Shown here in pieces: positions 22,901-29,852 of a DNA stretch of 48,388 nt. Origin of the DNA: a virus. A model generated the notes under the pieces. The model was given only the letters and a program-made list of their open reading frames with translations. It ran no database searches and was not told the origin of the DNA. The position numbers and the translations under genes are program-made. The first letter of the stretch is position 1; every line of letters begins with the position of its first letter. The DNA lies in IMG/VR virus record IMGVR_UViG_3300032278_000015, positions 1 to 48,388 of that record; one strand, written 5' to 3'.

Positions 22901-23368
22901 TCAGTATTGCTTGGGGTTGGGGATGCCGCGCGCATCCTCTGGGTTGTAGTGTTGATTCAATACAATTTCGGGGACAATGGTCTGGCGCGGCGCGGGGACT
23001 TGCATAACCAGTACCGCACGCTCAATACCTTCAAGGTACGCTCTCATGCGGTTGTACAGGTCGCGCTTGGGGACGTGGCCACAGTTGAATACATCAGTCA
23101 CGGCGCCGTTATCGTTGGCGGTGCGGTGTAAGCACACGCCGCCATACGCGCCGCTGATGTGGTAGTGGCCGATCTCAATCTGCCACGTTTTGCGGTCATA
23201 CTTAGCATCGCGCCAAGTTATCTGTCTAATGGGGTCGCCGTTATTGTCACGGGCGTGGTAAGTGATCGGCGCACCTAGTGCTTTATTAATGAATAGCGCC
23301 ATATGCTCTAATTGCGTTGCTGTGATTCGTTGCATAGATAAAGGTCTCATTGTTTCGGGGTGACTCAT
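22901..23368 (-). CDS. Hypothetical protein
   Basis: Up to 155 residues; internal ATGs at codons 7 and 12 are alternatives and no start has a good SD. Contains ITWRDAKYDRKTWQIEIGHYHISGAYGG, then VCLHRTANDNGAVTDVFNCGHVPKRDL, which looks like an ordered beta-rich domain, then a helical part and a Pro-rich C-terminus. Possibly part of the AAA/VWA operon. No family recognised. Confidence 0.65.
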   Translation of the reverse strand: MSHPETMRPLSMQRITATQLEHMALFINKALGAPITYHARDNNGDPIRQITWRDAKYDRKTWQIEIGHYHISGAYGGVCLHRTANDNGAVTDVFNCGHVPKRDLYNRMRAYLEGIERAVLVMQVPAPRQTIVPEIVLNQHYNPEDARGIPNPKQY

Positions 23369-23371
23369 CAG

Positions 23372-23392
23372 GTAGGGCTACCAATGCCCTAC
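23372..23392 (-). repeat. Post-stop hairpin E
   Basis: GTAGGGC and GCCCTAC (perfect 7-bp arms, 7-nt loop), 14 nt after the stop of the 23407 frame and directly before the next ATG. It could hide the start of the following gene. Confidence 0.65.
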
Positions 23393-23406
23393 AACAATGA
23401 ATAGTG

Positions 23407-23676
23407 TTAGCGGTTATCGTTCCTCGCTAACTTTCCCATGCAACGCGCCGAACTGCTTATCTCGTTAAGGGGACGGTCACCCAGACTTAACTGGCTGATT
23501 GCGCCGACCGATCTATTAGATTTTCGTGGGTGCTTGCTAGGCGTTGCTCTCCTCACAGTTGAAGGCAACTTGGCCACGGGCAACTCAGCATCTTGGTGCG
23601 ACCCCCGATTCGATGGTGCGACGTCGCGCACGGGCTTAGTGCCGTCGGGGTTCTGAACTGCCACGACGGACATTAC
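23407..23676 (-). CDS. Probable small basic protein at the head of the leftward operon
   Basis: 89 residues from ATG at 23676; the upstream frame continues to a TTG at 23766, so the start is uncertain. Ser/Pro/Arg-rich and basic, with NPDGTKPVRDVAPSNRG and ATPSKHPRKSNRS, probably disordered. Support comes mainly from placement: its stop is followed by a hairpin just as in the other genes of this operon. Function unknown. Confidence 0.45.
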   Translation of the reverse strand, partial: VMSVVAVQNPDGTKPVRDVAPSNRGSHQDAELPVAKLPSTVRRATPSKHPRKSNRSVGAISQLSLGDRPLNEISSSARCMGKLARNDNR

Positions 23677-23766
23677 AGGAAACACCAGCCTGATACATGG
23701 TGAAATAGTGGCTTCGATATGGCACTTATCAGCGTGAACAAACAGGGATAAGTTATTGATATACAA

Positions 23767-24250
23767 GGGGAAACCCGTACAGGCTCACGGCGGAATAAGC
23801 GCGAGTCATAAGGGGCTAGGGTATTACTTCTCTTAAAGTGCGTTACAAGACCATACAGGGACGCATAAGGGGGAACCTAATCACCCAACCTTGGCCGACC
23901 CCTGATACCGGGGGGGTTGGAGTGGGGGTTGTGGGATGGTATGGCACGGCCCGGTCGGACAGCGGAACAGACAGAAACTGCGGCCTGATCGACTGACCAA
24001 CTCCTTGCCAACGGCTGGCTGACTCCTCGCTATGGTCGGGGGCGTGTCTCCCCGTGTTCGCAATGATGAAGGAGTCCCGCGCGGAAGTATGAACGAGTTT
24101 CGATGCGTGACAGTTGGGGGTCGCGTGTGTGGGCGAGGGGCTAACAGACTCATACCGTATAACCATTCCCTACGTCTGAGGCTAGTTTTCATTTCCATTA
24201 CCCAGAAAACCCAGTGTTTATGCGGGCTACCGGGGGGAGTTATTCTCCAT
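23767..24250. other. Gene-free structured control region between divergent units
   Basis: No credible frame on either strand. Several nested inverted repeats: CCAACC (23885) with GGTTGG (23915) enclosing CCCC/GGGG; GACTCCT (24021) with AGGAGTC (24070) enclosing a GGGG/CCCC hairpin. It should carry the leftward promoter for the AAA/VWA operon and the rightward promoter for the 24251 genes. I see no consensus -35/-10 pair. An origin or a structured RNA are alternatives. Confidence 0.4.
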
Positions 24251-24496
24251 TTGATTTCGGATTGCACCCATTTTGAGGCTTGTTCAGCCCCTATATGCCC
24301 CCTTGATTCGGATTGGCACTTAAAAACTTATATCAGGGGCGAATCTATCTGTTACTACTTGAAGAAATACCCCCTAGAAGCCTTAAAAGGGGGGTGCATA
24401 GCGGAACAATACGGTTTAGAGATAGGTAGGGTAGGGGTAGATATTCTTAATCGCTATACACCATCAAAAAGGAGGGTACCCAGTGCGGGATTATGA
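24251..24496 (+). CDS. Small cysteine-containing phage protein
   Basis: 82 residues from a TTG with GGGGGGAG upstream. The motif FEACSAPICPLDSDWHLKTY followed by RGESICYYL resembles small phage or proteobacterial proteins with a CPL.xDWH...GE.(V/I)C pattern. ATGA coupling to a membrane microprotein downstream supports translation. The start is not certain, since no ATG or GTG is available in frame after the gene-free region. Confidence 0.6.
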   Translation: MISDCTHFEACSAPICPLDSDWHLKTYIRGESICYYLKKYPLEALKGGCIAEQYGLEIGRVGVDILNRYTPSKRRVPSAGL

Positions 24497-24624
24497 ATTT
24501 GATGCAGTGGTGGCCAGTACTTATTGCGCTGGTGACGTTAATTATTATTCTCGCCAAGATGCACGCGGCGATTGAGGTTCTGAACGAGAAAGTGAAAGTT
24601 CTTTTTCAGATCATAAACAAATGA
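24493..24624 (+). CDS. Membrane microprotein (43 aa)
   Basis: ATGA overlap with the previous stop and AAGGAGGG at 24469-24476. One N-terminal transmembrane helix (WWPVLIALVTLIIILA) followed by an amphipathic helical tail (IEVLNEKVKVLFQIIN). Could be a holin-like or membrane-regulator peptide; unknown. Confidence 0.6.
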   Translation: MNLMQWWPVLIALVTLIIILAKMHAAIEVLNEKVKVLFQIINK

Positions 24625-24651
24625 ACATGCGGGTACTGAATTAGTTGTACC

Positions 24652-24676
24652 GGGTTTATGGCCAATCCATAAACCC
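24652..24676. repeat. Perfect 10-bp hairpin
   Basis: GGGTTTATGG and CCATAAACCC with loop CCAAT, 28 nt after the microprotein stop. No U-tract follows, so it may be an RNA processing or 3'-protecting stem upstream of the real terminator. Confidence 0.55.
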
Positions 24677-24719
24677 AAATACTTCTCTCCTTTCCTATAT
24701 AAAACTTCGTATAAAGGTA

Positions 24720-24763
24720 ATGCAGGAGGAGGCGAATATAATTTCCGCCCCTGCATATTTTTA
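24720..24763 (+). terminator. Intrinsic terminator
   Basis: ATGCAGG pairs CCTGCAT and the inner GGCG pairs CGCC (4-nt bulge, 24720-24756), followed by ATTTTTA. It closes the 24251-24624 unit. Confidence 0.7.
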
Positions 24764-24813
24764 CAGGAAGGGGTGCATTCACCACGAATGGAAATGTAAT
24801 TGCAGGACGCGAT

Positions 24814-24879
24814 ATGCCAGTAAAAAAAGTTAGTAAGGATGGTGAGCAGGTACCCGCGCACTGGTGCACGGGTTCGTAG
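24814..24879 (+). pseudogene. Truncated duplicate of the downstream small basic gene
   Basis: The first eight codons (MPVKKVSK) match the gene at 25014 with few base changes. Then the frame diverges and stops after 21 residues. The 135-nt stretch up to the intact gene holds further short inverted repeats (CCCG.GCAC/GTGC.CGGG at 24853-24872; AGTAGG/CCTACT at 24878-24891) and no gene. Confidence 0.45.
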
Positions 24880-25013
24880 TAGGCTCCTACTTCTTAGAAA
24901 GTTCTTCGCAGGAATGATTGAAATTAAGGCGAAATTTAACCTTGACGAACCCTGCGGAACCTTACTCTGAGAAAGTCAACAAACATGCGGGTTTCAAGGG
25001 GGACTTATTCTCC

Positions 25014-25154
25014 ATGCCGGTAAAAAAAGTTAGCAAAGGTTACAAATGGGGGTCCAGAGGGAAGACCTACCCATCAAAGAAAGGGGCCGCAAAGCAAGCA
25101 AAGGCCGCTTATGCCAGTGGATATAAGAAAAAGGCGAAGAAGAGTTCCTATTGA
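25014..25154 (+). CDS. Small lysine-rich phage protein
   Basis: 46 residues; AAGGGGG precedes the ATG at 25014. Very basic: KKVSKGYKWGSRGKTYPSKK, then AAKQAKAAYASGYKKK. Such small Lys-rich proteins with the GK.YPS..GA..QA..A pattern occur often near phage structural genes. DNA or RNA binding is plausible. The TTGA at its end couples it to the methyltransferase. Confidence 0.7.
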   Translation: MPVKKVSKGYKWGSRGKTYPSKKGAAKQAKAAYASGYKKKAKKSSY

Positions 25155-25927
25155 CCTATAACGTCATCAAGGATACTCCGCACGGATATATCCTTTACAA
25201 CCAATTCGACGAGTATGTGGGTAAATCCATTGAAAAGTACGCGGATTACCAAGTAGAAGAAACTAAATTCTTCGAACATTTCGTCTCTGAGGGCGATACT
25301 GTCCTCGATATAGGGGCAAACATCGGTACTCACACCCTGTGGTTCGCTAATAAGGTGGGTAAGAAGGGTAAAGTGCTCGCTTTTGAGCCTCAAAGGCTCG
25401 TTTTCCAGACTTTATGCGCGAATATGGCCCTTAATTCAGTCCAAAACGTGGATTGTAAGAACCTTGGCATAGGTGCCAGCCAAGCATTGATTGACGTACC
25501 CGTGCTTGATCCGGAAGTACCAACAAATTTTGGCGGACTATCCATTAGCGGTCATCTACAGGGCGAGAAAGTCGCTGTATGCAGGATTGATGATATTGGC
25601 CTGACCCAGTGTGACTTCATAAAGATCGATGTTGAGGGCATGGAGCCAGAGGTATTGATGGGCGGCATAGATACCATCGGCACATTGCGCCCGTTTATTT
25701 ATATCGAGATAGACAGGAAAGAAAATAACCCAGCAGTTTTCGAGATTTTCAAAAAATTGGAATACAGCATTACTCCACATAACCCACCTCTGTACTCGGA
25801 AGATTACGAAGGGGATAACATATTTGGAAATATAGTTTCCATCAATGCTATGTGCGTTCCGTCAGAAATGATGGGCAACAAGGAAATACTTAATGGCGGG
25901 TCTGATCCGGGCAAGAACGTCCAGTGA
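25151..25927 (+). CDS. FkbM-family SAM-dependent methyltransferase
   Basis: TTG start overlaps the previous stop (TTGA); 258 residues. SAM-binding motif I VLDIGANIGTHTLWFA (about 52-67), acidic AFEPQ at motif II, and the FkbM hallmark FIKIDVEGMEPEVLMGG (about 156-172). FkbM enzymes O-methylate sugars or small molecules. In phages they may alter surface glycan, capsid sugars or a metabolite. It sits among tiny virion-associated genes ahead of the terminase. Confidence 0.9.
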   Translation: MTYNVIKDTPHGYILYNQFDEYVGKSIEKYADYQVEETKFFEHFVSEGDTVLDIGANIGTHTLWFANKVGKKGKVLAFEPQRLVFQTLCANMALNSVQNVDCKNLGIGASQALIDVPVLDPEVPTNFGGLSISGHLQGEKVAVCRIDDIGLTQCDFIKIDVEGMEPEVLMGGIDTIGTLRPFIYIEIDRKENNPAVFEIFKKLEYSITPHNPPLYSEDYEGDNIFGNIVSINAMCVPSEMMGNKEILNGGSDPGKNVQ

Positions 25928-26168
25928 ATATAAAACAGGCGGTGGTACACCACGCAATTACAAGCGGGAATACAAAAAATTCCACTCTTCTCCCAAAGCA
26001 GTTGCGGAGAGGAGTTCAAGGAACAAGGCGCGACGGAAACTTACAAAACTTGGTCGCGTTCGGAAAGGTGATGGGAAGGATATTCATCATGCTAATAAAA
26101 ACCCCAAGGACAATCGAGCAAAGAATCTCAGGGTTATGTCGAAGTCAATAAATAGGTCGATGAAATAA
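25893..26168 (+). CDS. Degenerate HNH-like basic phage protein
   Basis: 91 residues overlapping the methyltransferase end by 35 nt. The central NKARRKLTKLGRVRKGDGKD is followed by IHHANKNPKDNRAKNLRV and SKSINRS, the family pattern of phage HNH-like proteins (GDGKD.hH...NP..N...NLR). Whether catalysis remains is unclear. Very basic; DNA binding likely. Confidence 0.75.
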   Translation: MAGLIRARTSSEYKTGGGTPRNYKREYKKFHSSPKAVAERSSRNKARRKLTKLGRVRKGDGKDIHHANKNPKDNRAKNLRVMSKSINRSMK

Positions 26169-26539
26169 TGGCTATAAATTTAGCTCCAACCGGCAAGAAT
26201 ATAGGGTACAAGGGAAAGAAGAGGACTCAAGACCTTGGTCCGGGTTTGGTTACGGGTGAGGATGTTGGTGAAACTTCAGCCGCTACTGGCCAAACCGGCG
26301 CTACTGGGGCTGGTCAAGTCGGCGCTACTGGGGCTGGTCAAACTGGCTCACTTATTGGCGGGCGTCCTCCCGCTCCGGGGAACGTGGGCGAAGCGGAATT
26401 TGATCCCGCCACCCAAGCCCTGCTTGGTGTTCTCAGGGTTGGCTCTAAGATGGAAGACTCTACAGAGAAGGCGATAAACAACATACAGGAAAGTTGGGAT
26501 GAAACACTGGCCAAAGCAGATGCGGGGCCGAACCAATGA
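26168..26539 (+). CDS. Small protein with Gly-Ala-Thr repeats
   Basis: 123 residues, one-base TAATG overlap. Low-complexity middle with repeats of GATGAGQ from a 24-bp tandem DNA repeat (about 26299-26346), then a helical C-terminus (ALLGVLRVGSKMEDSTEKAINNIQE). Probably a virion or head-assembly accessory by position. Function unknown. Confidence 0.65.
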   Translation: MAINLAPTGKNIGYKGKKRTQDLGPGLVTGEDVGETSAATGQTGATGAGQVGATGAGQTGSLIGGRPPAPGNVGEAEFDPATQALLGVLRVGSKMEDSTEKAINNIQESWDETLAKADAGPNQ

Positions 26540-27267
26540 TTTCCGTAGATTTTCTTAACCGAATCGCGAAGATGCGCGAAGAGTCTAGGAATCGTCGCCT
26601 TGCCGCGACTGCATCAGGACTGACGACTTCAAGCCCCATCATAAAGAAGACGATTGGAACCAGACCGGGCGCGTATGCCCGATCCACCCCTACTGATATC
26701 AATGTTGTTGTGTATGACCCCAACACTGGCAAAGCCTATCCCAACCCAGCCGCAGCACGCACAGCAGGTGTGATGAGATTTACTTTCAATATGCCGCCGG
26801 GAATGAAAATAGATTGGTCATATTGGGATAGATTCAAACAGCCAGAACCAGAGCCGGTCAAGACAGATGACATCACGCCAAGCGATGTGACGTTGCCGTT
26901 TGAGCCGACTAAGGTCGATCCACTGAGGTATCCGGACGGCACAGGCGGTCCGGCAGCACCAGCACCAGACGATGACGATGGCGGTCCCAAGGCTATCGAC
27001 TACACCAATACAGACCCAGCTTACTGGAAAGATATTGCGGCTAACCGCGCTGACGAGGTATGGATTCCAAATCTTGAAAAGACAGGCCACGCCCAGACTG
27101 TGGGCGCAGTTGCCAAGCAGTACATACGGGCGGTGGAGGGAAGTAACTATGCGTCCAATGATCCAGAAAAAACCCGCAAAGAGGTGGTGGTGGCGAGAAG
27201 GGACCGCATGGGCGTGTTGCCGGGTAAGCCGGGTTATGACCCCAACACTTTTGAAAGTGACAGATAA
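26536..27267 (+). CDS. Hypothetical protein, probably virion-associated
   Basis: 243 residues, ATGA-coupled. Basic helical N-terminus, a VVVYDPNTGKAYPNPAAART turn-rich segment, a Pro/Asp-rich linker (APAPDDDDGG) and a C-terminal VGAVAKQYIRAVEG helix. No family recognised. The strand and coupling place it in the head-gene operon. Confidence 0.65.
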   Translation: MISVDFLNRIAKMREESRNRRLAATASGLTTSSPIIKKTIGTRPGAYARSTPTDINVVVYDPNTGKAYPNPAAARTAGVMRFTFNMPPGMKIDWSYWDRFKQPEPEPVKTDDITPSDVTLPFEPTKVDPLRYPDGTGGPAAPAPDDDDGGPKAIDYTNTDPAYWKDIAANRADEVWIPNLEKTGHAQTVGAVAKQYIRAVEGSNYASNDPEKTRKEVVVARRDRMGVLPGKPGYDPNTFESDR

Positions 27268-27470
27268 TGGCTTTTTCAGACAAATTCAAAAAACAATACT
27301 CTTCCTTATCTAAGAGGGGGACTTCCTCACTTAAAGTGACCCCTACGAGTCAGGTTTCGAAGGAGCCGACCCAAAATAAATCTGGAACCAGATACTCAAG
27401 TAAATTCTCTCCCGCCGATTACCAAACATGGAATAGAAAGGGGAAAAGGAAAGTTGCCGGGAAAGGCTAA
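27267..27470 (+). CDS. Small basic protein upstream of terminase
   Basis: 67 residues, TAATG overlap; Ser/Lys-rich (FKKQYSSLSKRGTSS) ending RKGKRKVAGKG. It runs 17 nt into the terminase frame. Small basic proteins at this position can be terminase small-subunit substitutes, but nothing in the sequence proves it. Confidence 0.65.
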   Translation: MAFSDKFKKQYSSLSKRGTSSLKVTPTSQVSKEPTQNKSGTRYSSKFSPADYQTWNRKGKRKVAGKG

Positions 27471-29079
27471 ATTAAGCCGTGATCAATTCATTGATCGTTC
27501 TAAGGAGTACCTCCCAAAAGCAACACTTGAGCAGGCTGGTACGTTCTACAAGAACCTTCTTGAGAAGAATTACGATACAGAACTGATAAGGGAACTGGCT
27601 AAATGCGATAGATGGTTTCTTCTGGTCGTACTCCTCAATAGAAAGGATGCTGTCCATCCTTGGCTTTATGACCGTTGCAGAGAGGTTGAGAATGCACCCG
27701 ACGGGGTTCTCGATCTGTGGGCTAGGGGTCATTACAAGTCCACTTTGATTACTTACGCTGGGACTATTCAGGAAATACTTCGCAACCCCAACATGACAAT
27801 AGGGATTTTTTCCCATACCCGTCCTATTGCAAAGGGGTTCCTGAAGCAGATCAAACGTGAGTTTGAAATAAACGAATTTCTCAGAGAGTTGTTTCCAGAT
27901 GTCTGTTACAAAAACCCACGGCAGGATTCACCGCAGTGGAGTGAAGACTCTGGAATCATAGTCAAGCGTGATTCAAACCCCAAGGAAGCGACTGTAGAAG
28001 CATGGGGGCTTGTGGACGGGCAACCTATTTCCCGCCACTATGATTTAAGAATTTACGATGACGTTGTCACAAGAGACTCCGTCAACACACCTGACCAGAT
28101 TGCAAAGACGACAGAAGCATTAGACCTGTCGCAAAACCTTTCCGGTGGGCAGAACAGGGAGTGGTACATAGGTACGCGGTACCACTACGCGGACACCTAC
28201 CGCGAACTAATAGAGAGGGGTACTGAGATTCGCATTTATCCTGCGACAGACTCAGGTACCCCCGATGGAAAACCCGTTCTTCTCTCAGAAGCGGAATGGG
28301 ACAAGAAAAAATCCTCGATGGGGCAGTATGTGTTGGCCTGTCAAATGTTACAGAACCCCATAGCGGGTTCCGAGCAAGTTTTCGATCCTGAATGGATTAG
28401 ACGCATAGAACTAAGACCGAGAATACTGAATATATACATATTGTGTGATCCGGCGCATTCTAAAAAACAGTCTTCAGATAGAACGGCTATAGCCGTTATC
28501 GGCGTTGACCACTCTTTTAACAAATATCTTCTGGATGGACTTTGCCATCGAATGAATTTGAAAGAGCGGTGGAGCGCTCTAAGGAAGATAAGGGATAGAT
28601 GGGTGCGCCAACCGGGTGTGCAAGTTGTAAAGGTCGGCTATGAGCGTTACGGAAAAGATTCGGATATAGAGCATTTCAAGGAAATGATGCGTATTGAGAG
28701 TAATTATTTCCCCATCGAGGAACTAGCATGGCCAAGAGAAGGGCCGGGTTCTAAACGGGATCGAGTACAACGACTACAGCCTGACTTTGAGAACTGGCGC
28801 TTCTTCTTGGCCCCTTCTACAGATCAACTTACAAAACGACAGAGAAAGGCGTTCGAAATTGGTGAGGCAACTCTTATTTCAAGACCAATAAAACAAAAAG
28901 ATGAGAACGGACGAATTTACGATGTAACGCAAAGGATGATCGACAATGAGTACAACCTTTTCCCCGCTGTTCATGTTGACATGATGGATGCAATGTCCCG
29001 CATTTACGACATTAAAGCGGCCCCCCCGCAAACAATATTTGGTGACGATCTTGAGCCGGAAGCAATGCCGTCTTATTGA
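27454..29079 (+). CDS. terL: Terminase large subunit
   Basis: 541 residues from a TTG. The ATPase half has the Walker-A-like ARGHYKST (about 89-96) and Walker B LRIYDDVV (about 203-210). The nuclease half opens with ILCDPAHS (about 330) and continues with DRTAIAVIGVD and later acidic residues (HVDMMDAMSRI). It cuts concatemers and drives DNA through the portal. The coupled small gene upstream and the portal 800 nt downstream complete the packaging set. Confidence 0.92.
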   Translation: MPGKAKLSRDQFIDRSKEYLPKATLEQAGTFYKNLLEKNYDTELIRELAKCDRWFLLVVLLNRKDAVHPWLYDRCREVENAPDGVLDLWARGHYKSTLITYAGTIQEILRNPNMTIGIFSHTRPIAKGFLKQIKREFEINEFLRELFPDVCYKNPRQDSPQWSEDSGIIVKRDSNPKEATVEAWGLVDGQPISRHYDLRIYDDVVTRDSVNTPDQIAKTTEALDLSQNLSGGQNREWYIGTRYHYADTYRELIERGTEIRIYPATDSGTPDGKPVLLSEAEWDKKKSSMGQYVLACQMLQNPIAGSEQVFDPEWIRRIELRPRILNIYILCDPAHSKKQSSDRTAIAVIGVDHSFNKYLLDGLCHRMNLKERWSALRKIRDRWVRQPGVQVVKVGYERYGKDSDIEHFKEMMRIESNYFPIEELAWPREGPGSKRDRVQRLQPDFENWRFFLAPSTDQLTKRQRKAFEIGEATLISRPIKQKDENGRIYDVTQRMIDNEYNLFPAVHVDMMDAMSRIYDIKAAPPQTIFGDDLEPEAMPSY

Positions 29080-29095
29080 GATGGAGGACTTGAAC

Positions 29096-29272
29096 ATGAA
29101 CAACAGCCCGGAGCATGTGGCGCTTATGTTTTTGTCTAATTTTACAAACGTCCCTAAAGATGAATTGGCGGAACTGGATATCACGCACGCTCTAACGGAT
29201 TTATTGTGTCGGGTTGTTCAGGAGACCGTTGATGCAATGCACTACAAGCAAGAAGAGAGGGTAATTCACTAA
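29096..29272 (+). CDS. Hypothetical small protein
   Basis: ATG at 29096 with GGAGGA about 7 nt upstream; an ATG at 29081 is less likely because it contains that SD. 58 residues, acidic and helical (TNVPKDELAELDITHALTDL). One of four microgenes between terminase and portal. Confidence 0.6.
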   Translation: MNNSPEHVALMFLSNFTNVPKDELAELDITHALTDLLCRVVQETVDAMHYKQEERVIH

Positions 29273-29413
29273 ATGAAAGTTAAGGAACGAAAGTATTCTT
29301 GGAAAGAAATGGTTGACAAGCAGGCTGGTGTAGAACAACCCATCCTAGTCTACAACTTCAAGAAAAGAAAACTTTATGAGAACCCCAACAGGCCGTATGG
29401 CCCCAAGAGGTAA
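29273..29413 (+). CDS. Small basic protein (46 aa)
   Basis: ATG directly after the previous stop. Basic N-terminus KVKERKYSWKEMVDK, then VEQPILVYNFKKRKLY and ENPNRPYGPKR. Exact head-to-tail placement supports it. Function unknown. Confidence 0.6.
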   Translation: MKVKERKYSWKEMVDKQAGVEQPILVYNFKKRKLYENPNRPYGPKR

Positions 29414-29415
29414 TT

Positions 29416-29511
29416 ATGGATCGCATCGTTGAGTGGGTGAAGAAGAATTGGATTCTTAGCGGGATGGTGGCACTGATACTTGTTGTCGCACTCTACCAGC
29501 ATCTTGCATGA
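29416..29511 (+). CDS. Membrane microprotein (31 aa)
   Basis: Starts 2 nt after the previous stop; ends with ATGA overlap onto the next gene. WVKKNWILSG then a single transmembrane helix MVALILVVALY. Topology with basic residues before the helix predicts N-in. Confidence 0.55.
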   Translation: MDRIVEWVKKNWILSGMVALILVVALYQHLA

Positions 29512-29852
29512 AAGTTATTATTGATACCCATAAACGGGGAATGCTCAAGGAAGCGTCGGTAACTTCGCTCGTAAAGAATGTTGCCGACGTTCTATACAAA
29601 CATTACCCCGGACATCTGTGGGCGGTTGGCCCAAGCAATGATTACTCTATGCTTGCGATATGGAATGAAGGTCTCTCCTCTAAGTACGGTATGTGGATTA
29701 GGGTCACTGACATTGACCCTGAATACAAAAACATTATGCGTTGGGCTGGCGAATTGCTTGAGCGAGCTAAAGTTACAAGAGGCAGGGCGAATGAGCAAGA
29801 ACTCCTATCTCTTAAAAGAGACTCAATGGATGAAGTAAAATTCGATGAATGA
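29508..29852 (+). CDS. Hypothetical protein upstream of portal
   Basis: 114 residues with alternating strands and helices (VIIDTHKRG, HLWAVGPSNDYSMLAIW, MWIRVTDIDPEYKNIM). Small alpha/beta fold. Overlaps the portal start by 8 nt, so the two are probably translated together. No family recognised. Confidence 0.7.
   Translation: MKVIIDTHKRGMLKEASVTSLVKNVADVLYKHYPGHLWAVGPSNDYSMLAIWNEGLSSKYGMWIRVTDIDPEYKNIMRWAGELLERAKVTRGRANEQELLSLKRDSMDEVKFDE

Noticed and set aside
24032-24250. Upstream extension of the 24251 gene
   Set aside because: The frame is open, but the extension is Arg/Gly/Cys-rich and overlaps the inverted repeats; only the part from the TTG looks like protein.
23843-24267. Two overlapping minus-strand frames of 107 and 128 residues
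   Set aside because: Low-complexity Pro/Arg/Thr content, no SD, mutually overlapping; treated as noncoding.
24538-24869. Minus-strand frames opposite the microprotein and terminator
   Set aside because: They are antisense to supported plus-strand elements and have no ribosome sites.
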